DNA of 64,000 nucleotides, from assembly GCF_026586805.1 (NCBI RefSeq), contig NZ_JAPFHA010000003.1, positions 1-64,000 on the forward strand, given 5' to 3'. The stretch's first letter is position 1. Each line of letters starts with the position of its first letter. The translations under genes were made by a program, and so were the position numbers. Of the stretch, positions 8,734 through 16,080 are shown one piece after another. Source of the DNA: Niveibacterium sp. 24ML. Its GTDB lineage: Bacteria; Pseudomonadota; Gammaproteobacteria; Burkholderiales; Rhodocyclaceae. The notes below the pieces were generated by a model. It was not told the DNA's origin and did no database searches. It worked only from the letters and a program-made list of their open reading frames with translations.

Positions 8734-8763
8734 AAAACGCCCGTGCGAAGACGGGCGTTTTAT
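8734..8763 (+). terminator. Rho-independent terminator after the M14 carboxypeptidase gene
   Basis: A 9-bp perfect stem (AACGCCCGT/ACGGGCGTT) with a 6-base loop is followed by TTTTATTT, about 70 bases after the stop codon. Confidence 0.85.
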
Positions 8764-8893
8764 TTACGACGCTACGGACACTGCGGTGCGCGCACTCACG
8801 CTGAAGCGGTCGAGACTCAATTCTTAGGGAGCGCGCCGCGAACCGATTCCTCTGTCAAGCGAGGGGCGGGCCAAGCTAAAACACCAAAGACGC

Positions 8894-8929
8894 AAAAAAC
8901 AAAGGGCCTTTCCGAAAAAAGGCCCTTTG
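8894..8929 (-). terminator. Rho-independent terminator of tRNA-Asn
   Basis: On the minus strand a CAAAGGGCC/GGCCCTTTG stem is followed by TTTTTTGCG. It begins about 17 bases after the tRNA 3' end and points the right way for the tRNA. Confidence 0.85.
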
Positions 8930-8945
8930 ATACATCGTATTCTGT

Positions 8946-9021
8946 TGGCTCCTCGACCTGGGCTCGAACCAGGGACCTACGGATTAACAGTCCGGCGCTC
9001 TACCGACTGAGCTATCGAGGA
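8946..9021 (-). tRNA. tRNA-Asn (anticodon GUU)
   Basis: 76 nt including encoded CCA (8946-8948). The acceptor arms TCCTCGA and TCGAGGA pair perfectly; the D-arm is GCTCAGTCGGTAGAGC, the anticodon loop is CTGTTAA with GTT, and the T-arm is CCTGGTTCGAGCCCAGG. A single tRNA unit with its own promoter upstream and a terminator downstream. Confidence 0.97.
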
Positions 9022-9033
9022 ACAGAGACCGCA

Positions 9034-9062
9034 ATGTTAGACATCAATTCTGAATCTGTCAA
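9034..9062 (-). promoter_or_regulatory. Sigma70-type promoter of tRNA-Asn
   Basis: On the minus strand TTGACA (9057-9062, perfect) and TAACAT (9034-9039, 5 of 6) are separated by exactly 17 bases, and the tRNA 5' end lies 12 bases further on. Spacing, match and position together make this one of the clearest promoters in the window. Confidence 0.88.
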
Positions 9063-9162
9063 CGCTATTTTTAGCGACTTTGGCGATGGGTGGTCGTGGT
9101 GTTGCGGTAATATTCCAAAGTGATTAACGCTTGCAGGCGAAACCGCCTGTCTGGAGACGAGT

Positions 9163-10839
9163 TTGGATCGGTTCTCGGTTTTCTGTCGTACAGAAGCGGG
9201 CGACAGCATGATGGCAGAGCCCAAAGGCTCGGCGGATCGATTGACGCGAAGCGTGCTTGAGGCGGTTGATGGTTTTTCGACCGTCGGTGAGTTGGCGACG
9301 CGCTTGTCCGATGCCAAGGGCGTGCAGCGCGCGCTGACTGAACTGGAGCGTGCCGGTTTGATCGAAACGCTGGATGCGCGGATGGCGCGTGTGGCGGAGC
9401 AGGAATCGCGCTGGCTGCGTGGTGACGATACGCCGCCTCGGGTTGAGCCGCGTGAAGTGGAGCAGCCGACTCCGGCGGAGATCAAGGTTGAAAAGCGCAA
9501 GGCCGCGGCCGACGCCAAGCGACTGGAGCGTGCGCTCGGCAGCGGATCCCGTGCAACCATTTTCGACAGAGTTCGCGTTTTCTTCGGAACGCTCGGCTAT
9601 GAAGCCACTTCTGGTGGCGGCAAGGCGGGCGCGAAGATTCGCCGTGTACTCCTAATTCTGACGGCGCTTGCCGTGATCGGCGGCATCGGCGCCTCGATCG
9701 TCGCGCTGGGATGGCAGGCGAGTACGTTGCGTCAGCGGGTGGAGCGTGACGCCGCCGCCTGGTTGGGTGAGCCTGTTCGGGTCGGTAACGTCGGTGTCGG
9801 GTTTCGTCCATGGCCTGTTTTTGAACTGAGCGATATCCAGATCGGTGAGGGGGGGGTGAGTCAGATTTCTCGCGCCTGGAGTGGTCCCGACTGGTTCCAT
9901 TGGATGACCTCACAGCCGCAGCGCCTGAGTGTCAGCATGCGTGGCGCTACGGTGCATCCGTCTCTGCTGATGAGGCTCGCGGGTCTGGAGTCGCCGGGGC
10001 GCGTATGGCGCCTGAAGGAAATCCAGCTCGAGGACCTTGCGGTGCCGATCGGCGTGGTTCGCGTGGAGGGTTTGACGGGCAGCATGGCTTTTGCCGGCGA
10101 TGGAAAGTGGGAGTCTGCGCGGCTCAAGAATGCCGAGGGCACGGTTACCTACGAGATGAGCGCGCAGGATGGTGGAGTGAGCGCGAACGTGATTGCGCCA
10201 GAGTTCGCTTACGGCGACACCAAGGTGCAGAACTTCTTGCTGTCCGGCAAATTGGGTTTGACCAGTTTGGTCGGTGGGCAATTCGGTGCAAATTGGTTAG
10301 GTGGCGCACTTAAAGGCTCGCTGGACCTGGACTTGAGCAAGAGCGTGTCTCTCAAAGGGCAGGTGAAACTCGATGCGGTTGGTTTTGAACCACTGGCAGC
10401 CTTGTTGAAGGGGGCTGGTGTTGTGCAAGGCCGTCTTTCGGGCTCCGCAGCTTTGAGTGGCGAGGCTGACTCCATTGCCGCCTTGGCGAAGGGTTTGCGC
10501 TGGGCGGGGTCGTACTCAGTGGCGGACGGGGCGATCAACCGGTTGGACCTGCTGGAGGCGATGCGGCGTCAAGGCAATGCGCCCATTTCCGGCGGCGTAA
10601 CCCGCTTTGGCCTGATGGAGGGCGGCTTCGTCTATGAGCCGGCAAAGGGCGCAAAGCTTGAGATTCGCCGACTGGATGCAGGCGCCCTGTCTGCGACGGG
10701 CCGACTGCAAGTGGATGCTGAGGGAAATGCAAAGGGCGCTTTGCGTTCCGAAGTGCGCACGCCGGTGGAGCGCATCGCTAGATCGTTTGCAGTAGAAGGG
10801 GCGCTACAAACCCTTCAATTGCGCCCGCTGGGTGATTGA
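9163..10839 (+). CDS. Inner-membrane AsmA-like protein with N-terminal winged-helix-like domain
   Basis: 558 aa. Residues about 20-75 (LTRSVLEAVDGFSTVGELAT, then a second helix pair ending LERAGLIETLD) look like a small winged-helix fold. A charged linker follows, then one membrane segment at about 161-183 (LLILTALAVIGGIGAS), then a periplasmic part with AsmA-like beta repeats (WLGEPVRVGNVGVGFRPWP; SLDLDLSKSVSLKGQVKLDA). AsmA-type proteins are linked to envelope lipid homeostasis and transport. I use TTG at 9163 because GGAGA lies 6 bases before it; an ATG at 9208 is the alternative. A shared terminator separates it from convergent rho. No function is proposed beyond an envelope role. Confidence 0.7.
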   Translation: MDRFSVFCRTEAGDSMMAEPKGSADRLTRSVLEAVDGFSTVGELATRLSDAKGVQRALTELERAGLIETLDARMARVAEQESRWLRGDDTPPRVEPREVEQPTPAEIKVEKRKAAADAKRLERALGSGSRATIFDRVRVFFGTLGYEATSGGGKAGAKIRRVLLILTALAVIGGIGASIVALGWQASTLRQRVERDAAAWLGEPVRVGNVGVGFRPWPVFELSDIQIGEGGVSQISRAWSGPDWFHWMTSQPQRLSVSMRGATVHPSLLMRLAGLESPGRVWRLKEIQLEDLAVPIGVVRVEGLTGSMAFAGDGKWESARLKNAEGTVTYEMSAQDGGVSANVIAPEFAYGDTKVQNFLLSGKLGLTSLVGGQFGANWLGGALKGSLDLDLSKSVSLKGQVKLDAVGFEPLAALLKGAGVVQGRLSGSAALSGEADSIAALAKGLRWAGSYSVADGAINRLDLLEAMRRQGNAPISGGVTRFGLMEGGFVYEPAKGAKLEIRRLDAGALSATGRLQVDAEGNAKGALRSEVRTPVERIARSFAVEGALQTLQLRPLGD

Positions 10840-10854
10840 ACGAACGCTCAGAAC

Positions 10855-10886
10855 AAAAGGGCCGGTCAAATGACCGGCCCTTTTTG
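10855..10886. terminator. Bidirectional terminator between the AsmA-like gene and rho
   Basis: AAAAGGGCCGGTCA/TGACCGGCCCTTTTT with a 2-base centre gives a long stem with an A-run on one side and a T-run on the other, so it can stop transcripts from both convergent genes. Confidence 0.88.
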
Positions 10887-10901
10887 TTGGTGGCGCAGCG
10901 A

Positions 10902-12167
10902 TCAGCCGCGCCGCATGGCGTCGAAGAAGTCGTTGTTTGTCTTCGTCGCCTTGATCTTGTCGAGGAGGAACTCCATCGCTTCGATCTCGTCCATACCGTA
11001 AAGCAGTTTGCGCAGAATCCACACCTTCTGCAGGATCGCGGGTTCGATCAGCAGTTCCTCGCGGCGAGTGCCTGAGCGGTTGACGTTGATTGCAGGGTAG
11101 ACGCGCTTTTCGGCCATGCGGCGATCCAGGTGGATCTCCATGTTGCCGGTTCCCTTGAATTCTTCGTAGATGACGTCATCCATCCGGGAGCCGGTGTCGA
11201 TCAGTGCGCTTGCGATGATCGTCAGCGATCCGCCTTCTTCGATGTTGCGTGCAGCACCGAAGAACCGTTTGGGTTTCTGCAGTGCGTTGGCATCGACGCC
11301 GCCGGTCAAGACCTTGCCTGACGCAGGAATCACGGTGTTGTATGCGCGCGCCAAACGGGTCAGCGAGTCGAGCAGGATGACAACATCGCGCTTGTGTTCG
11401 ATCAGGCGCTTTGCCTTTTCGATCACCATTTCCGCAACCTGAACGTGTCGCGTTGCGGGCTCGTCGAATGTGGATGCGACCACTTCACCCTTCACCGAGC
11501 GCTGCATCTCAGTAACTTCTTCCGGGCGTTCGTCGATGAGCAGCACGATCATGACGACGTCCGGATGGTTGGTCGTGATTGCGTGCGCGATGTGTTGCAG
11601 CATTACCGTCTTGCCGGACTTGGGGGGCGCGACGAGCAAGCCGCGCTGGCCTTTGCCGATCGGCGCGATCATGTCGATCACGCGGCTGGTGATGTTCTCT
11701 TCCGCCCGGATCTCGCGCTCAAGTTTGAGGCATTGATTCGGATGCAGTGGCGTCAGGTTCTCGAAAAGGATCTTGTGCTTCGAGGCCTCGGGCGACTCGA
11801 AGTTGACCTTGTCGACCTTGACCAGTGCGAAATACCGCTCGCCATCTTTGGGTGTGCGGATTTCGCCTTCGATCGTGTCGCCGGTATGCAGATTGAAGCG
11901 ACGGATCTGGGAAGGTGATACGTAGATATCGTCGGTGCCGGCAAGGTACGAGGTGTCTGGCGATCGGAGGAAGCCAAAGCCGTCAGGCAGTACTTCGAGT
12001 ACGCCGTCACCGAAAATTGGCTCGCCTTTCTTCGCGCGATTGCGCAGCAGCGCAAAGACAAGCTCCTGCTTACGAAGCCGGTTTGCGCCCTCGATCTCGT
12101 TGGCGTGCGCCATTTCGAGGAGTTGGCTGACGTGGAGTGACTTGAGCTCCGATAGGTGCATGGACAT
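10902..12167 (-). CDS. rho: Transcription termination factor Rho
   Basis: 421 aa (419 from the second [14 protein letters not shown]). Hexameric RNA helicase that terminates untranslated transcripts. It has the N-terminal helix bundle and cold-shock-like RNA-binding domain ([20 protein letters not shown]), then Walker A (APPKSGKT), Walker B ([16 protein letters not shown]) and the Q/R-loop region. Length is normal. It lies downstream of trxA on the same strand, as in the trxA-rho arrangement of E. coli. A strong GC-rich hairpin occupies the intervening leader, where Rho genes are often autoregulated. Confidence 0.98.
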   Translation of the reverse strand: MSMHLSELKSLHVSQLLEMAHANEIEGANRLRKQELVFALLRNRAKKGEPIFGDGVLEVLPDGFGFLRSPDTSYLAGTDDIYVSPSQIRRFNLHTGDTIEGEIRTPKDGERYFALVKVDKVNFESPEASKHKILFENLTPLHPNQCLKLEREIRAEENITSRVIDMIAPIGKGQRGLLVAPPKSGKTVMLQHIAHAITTNHPDVVMIVLLIDERPEEVTEMQRSVKGEVVASTFDEPATRHVQVAEMVIEKAKRLIEHKRDVVILLDSLTRLARAYNTVIPASGKVLTGGVDANALQKPKRFFGAARNIEEGGSLTIIASALIDTGSRMDDVIYEEFKGTGNMEIHLDRRMAEKRVYPAINVNRSGTRREELLIEPAILQKVWILRKLLYGMDEIEAMEFLLDKIKATKTNNDFFDAMRRG

Positions 12168-12249
12168 ACCTGACCGGCGAAAACAAATGCCGTGAGAGAG
12201 CGTCGTAGGTTACGACGGGATGTGAGGAATGGGAGTCTTTGTTTGACAA

Positions 12250-12271
12250 CGGCGCGCCGGGCGGCGCGCCG
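12250..12271. other. GC-rich hairpin in the trxA-rho interval
   Basis: CGGCGCGCC-GGGC-GGCGCGCCG is a 9-bp perfect stem with a 4-base loop. It lies about 30 bases after the trxA stop and 80 bases before rho. No T-run follows on the minus strand (TTGTC only), so it is not a good intrinsic terminator. It could be an mRNA-stabilising or leader structure. Confidence 0.6.
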
Positions 12272-12301
12272 AACTTTCTTTATGACAGCAATCTAGCTTG
12301 A

Positions 12302-12628
12302 TCAGAGGTTGCTGTCAATGAACGCGGTGAGTTGGGACTTGGATAGCGCACCAACCTTGGTTGCTTCAACGCTGCCACCTTTGAAAAGCATCAATGTGGG
12401 AATGCCACGGATGCCGAATTTGGCTGGCGTCTCGGCGTTTTCGTCAATGTTCAGCTTGGCGACGACGAGCTTGCCCGCGTATTCCTTGGAAATGTCATCA
12501 AGCACCGGTGCGATGCTTTTGCAGGGGCCACACCATTCGGCCCAGTAGTCAACAAGAACGGGAGTGCTCGACTGGAGTACGTCTTGCTCGAAGGAAGCGT
12601 CGGTGACGTGAAGGATGTGTTCGCTCAT
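12302..12628 (-). CDS. trxA: Thioredoxin
   Basis: 108 aa cytoplasmic disulfide reductant. The active site WCGPCK is at residues 32-37, preceded by VLVDYWAE, and the cis-proline loop is [11 protein letters not shown]. Length is that of E. coli thioredoxin 1. It supplies electrons to enzymes such as MsrB (281-688). The gene lies upstream of rho on the same strand. Confidence 0.97.
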   Translation of the reverse strand: MSEHILHVTDASFEQDVLQSSTPVLVDYWAEWCGPCKSIAPVLDDISKEYAGKLVVAKLNIDENAETPAKFGIRGIPTLMLFKGGSVEATKVGALSKSQLTAFIDSNL

Positions 12629-12795
12629 GATTCCTCGCTGTTTGCTTCAACCCCGCCTGGAACGTCAATTATGTGTGGCGAGTTCGCCGATGAACGTTGC
12701 GTAGGGGGAGGGGCGGTTGCCCGGTTTGAGGGTGAATCGTACTAAAAAACGCCAGTGAAGGGGCGGCCGGCTGCCGGATCGTGAAATCGAAGCTG

Positions 12796-12823
12796 TTGAG
12801 CGATGCCCTTGCTCCGGTATATT
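12796..12823 (+). promoter_or_regulatory. Candidate sigma70 promoter of fdxA
   Basis: TTGAGC (12796-12801) and TATATT (12818-12823) are separated by 16 bases and lie about 50 bases before the fdxA start codon. Confidence 0.55.
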
Positions 12824-12871
12824 CACGGCTTGCGGTGAGCTTACTCCCCAACCGCCGACGGAGAGACAAGA

Positions 12872-13195
12872 ATGACATATGTGGTAACTGAAGCTTGTAT
12901 CAAGTGCAAATACACGGATTGCGTTGATGTGTGCCCGGTGGATTGCTTTCGCGAGGGCCCGAATTTTCTCGTGATCGATCCGGATGAGTGTATTGACTGC
13001 ACGCTTTGCGTTGCAGAGTGTCCGGTAGAAGCAATCTACGCGGAGGATGACGTCCCCGCTGATCAGCAGGGGTTTACGGCCTTGAACGCAGAGCTTGCGC
13101 GCTTGTGGAAGCCGATTGTTGAACGCAAGGATCCGTTGCCAGATGCTGATGAATGGGCAAAAGTGTCAGGCAAGCTCAAGGATCTTGAGCGTTAG
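12872..13195 (+). CDS. fdxA: 7Fe ferredoxin FdxA
   Basis: 107 aa. Carries one [3Fe-4S] and one [4Fe-4S] cluster; a small cytoplasmic electron carrier. The cysteine pattern is [17 protein letters not shown] in the first half and [16 protein letters not shown] in the second, matching the FdxA subgroup, as does the ~50-residue C-terminal extension ending LKDLER. A GGAGAGA ribosome site precedes the ATG. It has its own promoter and terminator, so it is a single-gene unit. Confidence 0.95.
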   Translation: MTYVVTEACIKCKYTDCVDVCPVDCFREGPNFLVIDPDECIDCTLCVAECPVEAIYAEDDVPADQQGFTALNAELARLWKPIVERKDPLPDADEWAKVSGKLKDLER

Positions 13196-13217
13196 CCTGC
13201 ATTGAGGGTTGAAAAGG

Positions 13218-13250
13218 AAACGGGCGGCTTGCGAGCTGCCCGTTTTGTTT
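13218..13250 (+). terminator. Rho-independent terminator of fdxA
   Basis: AAACGGGC/GCCCGTTT stem with a 12-base loop that can itself pair partly (GGCTTGCGAGCT), followed by TTGTTT, about 25 bases after the stop codon. Confidence 0.8.
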
Positions 13251-13372
13251 GGCGTGCAGTAAAGGTGTTCACACGGGCTTTGTCCATACGGTAGAGTATG
13301 GTTGGTGGTCCCTGTGAACTTGGCGGTCACTGTGATGGGCGGCTCGGGTGAAGTCGTCGGAAGGAGTGGGTC

Positions 13373-13822
13373 ATGCTGGTGAGCGAGATTCTGGCCATCA
13401 AAGGCCGGGTGCTCTACACGATTGCGCCGAACAAGGCGTTGGCTGAGGCGGTTGCGATCATGAGCGAACAGGACGTTGGGTCGCTTGTCGTGTTCGAGCA
13501 TGGCCGCATGGTGGGGATGCTGACCTTCCGCGAGGTGCTCAATGCGCTGAATTCAGGCGGTGACGGATGGGGGCAGGTGACCGTGGCCGAAGCGATGTTG
13601 TGCAACCCGCGAAGTGCCGGGCTTGGCATGAATCTGGACGAACTCCGCCGGGTCATGATCGACGACCATCAGCGCTACTTGCCCGTCATGGATGGTGCGA
13701 CCCTGATGGGTGTTGTTTCCTTTCATGATGTCGCCAAGGCTGTGCTTGAGGAACAGAGTTTCGAGAACAAGATGCTCAAGAACTACATTCGGAACTGGCC
13801 AGATGAGGCTGGTGAGCACTGA
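13373..13822 (+). CDS. CBS-domain pair protein
   Basis: 149 aa made almost entirely of two tandem CBS motifs (about residues 10-65 and 75-132). The first contains MSEQDVGSLVVFEHGRMVGM, the second IDDHQRYLPVMDGATLMGVV. CBS pairs bind adenine nucleotides or S-adenosylmethionine and usually act as sensor modules; with no attached enzyme domain the partner is unknown. A GGAAGGAG site precedes the ATG. fadD follows 94 bases later on the same strand, and the two may share a transcript. Confidence 0.88.
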   Translation: MLVSEILAIKGRVLYTIAPNKALAEAVAIMSEQDVGSLVVFEHGRMVGMLTFREVLNALNSGGDGWGQVTVAEAMLCNPRSAGLGMNLDELRRVMIDDHQRYLPVMDGATLMGVVSFHDVAKAVLEEQSFENKMLKNYIRNWPDEAGEH

Positions 13823-13916
13823 AGTGACGAGCGTCTGCTGCGTGGCTGCAAGTTTTCGGCGCCGAGCATGTTGAGCTGACGACGAATCCAAAACGAAAAA
13901 TACCGGGGGGTGTTTG

Positions 13917-15593
13917 GTGGAGAAGATCTGGTTGAAGAGCTATCCGGCAGGGGTGCCGGCTGAGATCAATCTGGGTGAGTACGGTGCGATTGGCGATCTG
14001 TTTGCGGAAGGCATACGGAAGTTCGGGCCCCGCGCTGCGTATGTGAACATGGACAAGTCGATCTCATTCAACGAGCTCGATCGCCTAAGCGGACAGTTCG
14101 CGTCGTTCCTGCAGCAGGATCTGAAGCTGCCAAAGGGCGCGCGCATCGCGCTGATGATGCCGAACCTCTTGCAGTATCCGGTCTGTCTTTGGGGGGCGTT
14201 GCGGGCTGGCTATATCGTCGTTAACTGCAACCCCCTGTATACGCCGCGTGAGCTGGAGCATCAGTTAAGAGACAGCGGCGCCGATGTGATCGTGATTCTC
14301 GAGAATTTCGCGTCCACGTTGCAGGAGGTGCTGGCGCATACGCCGGTGAAGCATGTGGTGGTTACTCGCATCGGCGACATGCTGGGGGGGCTGAAGGGGG
14401 CGCTGGTCAGCTTTGTGGTCAAGCACATCAAGAAGATGGTGCCTGCGTGGAATATTCCGGGGCACATCACCTTTGCTCAGGTCTTGTCGCGGGGGGCGCG
14501 GCAGGCTTGGCAGCCGGTTACGGTGACCCAGGATGACACGGCGTTCCTGCAGTACACCGGCGGTACGACAGGCGTTTCAAAGGGGGCGGTGCTCACTCAT
14601 CGCAATATCATCGCCAACCTTCAGCAGGCGCATGCCTGGATCAAGCCTTTCTTGAAGGAGGGTGACGAGGTCATCGTGACCGCGTTGCCGCTGTATCACA
14701 TCTTTTCGCTGACGGCTAATTGCCTGACTTTCTTCAAGGTCGGTGCGACCAATATCCTGATTACGAATCCGCGTGACATCCCCGGGTTCGTGAAGGAGTT
14801 GCAGAAGCACCCGTTTACGGCAATTACCGGGGTCAACACCCTGTTCAACGCGCTGGTCAATAACCCCGACTTCCAGAAACTTGATTTCTCTCGCTTGCGG
14901 TGTGCCTTGGGTGGTGGAATGGCGGTTCAGCGCGCGGTGGCTGACAAGTGGCGAGCGCTTACGGCCAAGCCCTTGGTTGAGGCGTACGGGTTGACCGAAA
15001 CGTCGCCGGCCGTGACCATCAACCCGCTGGATCTTGCCGAGTTCAATGGTGCGATTGGGCTGCCTGTTCCATCGACCGAAATTTCGATTCGTGACGAAGA
15101 TGGCAAGGAACTGGGGCTTGGGGAATCGGGTGAGCTCTGCGTGCGTGGGCCACAAGTCATGGCGGGCTACTACAACCGGCCAGACGAAACGGCAAAGGTC
15201 ATGACCGAAGACGGCTTCCTCAAGACCGGCGATGTTGCCGTGGTCGATGATCGAGGCTTCGTGCGGATCGTAGATCGCAAGAAGGACATGATTCTTGTCT
15301 CTGGCTTTAACGTTTATCCGAACGAGATCGAAGATGTCGTGGCGTCGCACCCCGGGGTACTGGAGGTGGCGGCGGTTGGCGTGCAGGACGAAAAATCGGG
15401 CGAGGCGGTAAAGATCTTTGTGGTCAAGAAAGATTCCAATCTCACTGCCGAGTCTGTTATTGCACACTGCCGCGACAAGCTGACAGGCTACAAGGTGCCA
15501 AAGCTTGTTGAGTTCCGGACCGAGCTGCCCAAGACCAACGTGGGCAAGATCCTGCGGCGCGCGCTTCGAGACGAAGTCAAGAAGGCTGTCTGA
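13917..15593 (+). CDS. fadD: Long-chain-fatty-acid-CoA ligase
   Basis: 558 aa. Activates long-chain fatty acids to acyl-CoA via an acyl-AMP intermediate at the inner membrane, the entry to beta-oxidation. The AMP-binding P-loop is [12 protein letters not shown], the adenylate motif is [11 protein letters not shown], the hinge motif is [13 protein letters not shown], and the C-terminal lysine lies in [14 protein letters not shown] start at GTG 13917 because it yields [16 protein letters not shown], the family N-terminus, with a GGGGGG ribosome site; TTG at 13914 is in frame but less likely. No convincing terminator follows. Confidence 0.93.
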   Translation: MEKIWLKSYPAGVPAEINLGEYGAIGDLFAEGIRKFGPRAAYVNMDKSISFNELDRLSGQFASFLQQDLKLPKGARIALMMPNLLQYPVCLWGALRAGYIVVNCNPLYTPRELEHQLRDSGADVIVILENFASTLQEVLAHTPVKHVVVTRIGDMLGGLKGALVSFVVKHIKKMVPAWNIPGHITFAQVLSRGARQAWQPVTVTQDDTAFLQYTGGTTGVSKGAVLTHRNIIANLQQAHAWIKPFLKEGDEVIVTALPLYHIFSLTANCLTFFKVGATNILITNPRDIPGFVKELQKHPFTAITGVNTLFNALVNNPDFQKLDFSRLRCALGGGMAVQRAVADKWRALTAKPLVEAYGLTETSPAVTINPLDLAEFNGAIGLPVPSTEISIRDEDGKELGLGESGELCVRGPQVMAGYYNRPDETAKVMTEDGFLKTGDVAVVDDRGFVRIVDRKKDMILVSGFNVYPNEIEDVVASHPGVLEVAAVGVQDEKSGEAVKIFVVKKDSNLTAESVIAHCRDKLTGYKVPKLVEFRTELPKTNVGKILRRALRDEVKKAV

Positions 15594-15796
15594 TGCAAAT
15601 TTCTCACACTTGGCCGGCTTTTTTGTCCTGCTAATCCGTCTTACATCCGCTTGCGGGGCTGGTATTTGCCAGGCCTCGCCGGCAGCGGGCTTGCCGGGAT
15701 TCCTTTGGTGGCTTGTTCTACCTAAGGGTTTGTTTTCTTGTAGGAATTTTTCTGACATGTGGCGCATTTCCGTGTGCGTTTCCTGCAAAGAGGCTC
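15594..15796. other. Non-coding interval between fadD and the ilv promoter
   Basis: No gene was recognised here. It holds a weak CCGGCA/TGCCGG hairpin (about 15678-15696) without a T-run. In-frame extensions of the fadD and ilv-leader frames that cross it have no ribosome site or family character. Confidence 0.6.
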
Positions 15797-15825
15797 TTGA
15801 GCTTTCAGGGATTGTGTGCTGGAAT
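15797..15825 (+). promoter_or_regulatory. Candidate promoter of the ilvBN operon
   Basis: TTGAGC (15797-15802), 17 bases, TGGAAT (15820-15825); each box matches 4 of 6. Predicted transcription would start near 15832, about 30 bases before the leader-peptide ATG. Confidence 0.45.
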
Positions 15826-15862
15826 TGAATCGTCGTTCCGTTTCCGTTGGCTTGAAAGACTC

Positions 15863-15955
15863 ATGCGCGCTTCTTCGTACTTTTTCGACTTCATGTCGGC
15901 TGCCGTAGTAGCGGTAGTAGTACGCGTAGTAAGCGTAGGTGCTTGCGCGCCGTAG
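15863..15955 (+). CDS. ilvL: ilvBN attenuator leader peptide (valine-rich)
   Basis: 30 codons plus TAG. The peptide starts MRASSYFFDFMSAA and continues VVAVVVRVVSVGACAP, with eight valines among the last 16 residues. All eight are GTA, a codon that the surrounding GC-rich genes use sparingly. The E. coli ilvBN leader peptide likewise carries a valine run and ends in a short G-N-A-P tail. The stop codon is 27 bases before the attenuator stem, and the last codons overlap the strand that forms the antiterminator. Ribosome stalling at the GTA run when valyl-tRNA is scarce should let transcription continue into ilvB. No strong Shine-Dalgarno is visible (GAAAGA lies just upstream). Confidence 0.85.
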   Translation: MRASSYFFDFMSAAVVAVVVRVVSVGACAP

Positions 15956-15999
15956 CAGGGGTCCTAAGGTCATCAGGATTTCAACCCCGCCGGCGTGCA
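15944..15999 (+). promoter_or_regulatory. Antiterminator pairing of the ilvBN leader RNA
   Basis: TGCGCGCC (15944-15951, the last leader codons) can pair with GGCGTGCA (15992-15999), 8 bp with one G-U. Inside that helix GGGGT (15958-15962) pairs with ACCCC (15984-15988). Both pairings use the left arm or loop of the terminator at 15983-16011, so the two folds exclude each other. A ribosome at the leader stop would cover the first strand. Confidence 0.65.
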
Positions 16000-16020
16000 G
16001 CTGGCGGGGTTTTTCTTTCT
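15983..16020 (+). terminator. ilvBN transcription attenuator
   Basis: AACCCCGCC (15983-15991) pairs perfectly with GGCGGGGTT (16003-16011), followed by a T-rich run TTTTTCTTTCT. It lies between the leader peptide and the ilvB ribosome site, where only an attenuator makes sense. Confidence 0.88.
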
Positions 16021-16080
16021 GGAGACGGAAAAAGCCCAACCAGCCAGGCGCCGGGTCACCTTACAAAGAGGAGTGACCCC

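Noticed and set aside
15713..15862. N-terminal extension of the ilv leader peptide frame back to 15713
   Set aside because: The frame stays open but has no ribosome site, and the extension crosses the predicted promoter; the ATG at 15863 gives a leader of normal size.
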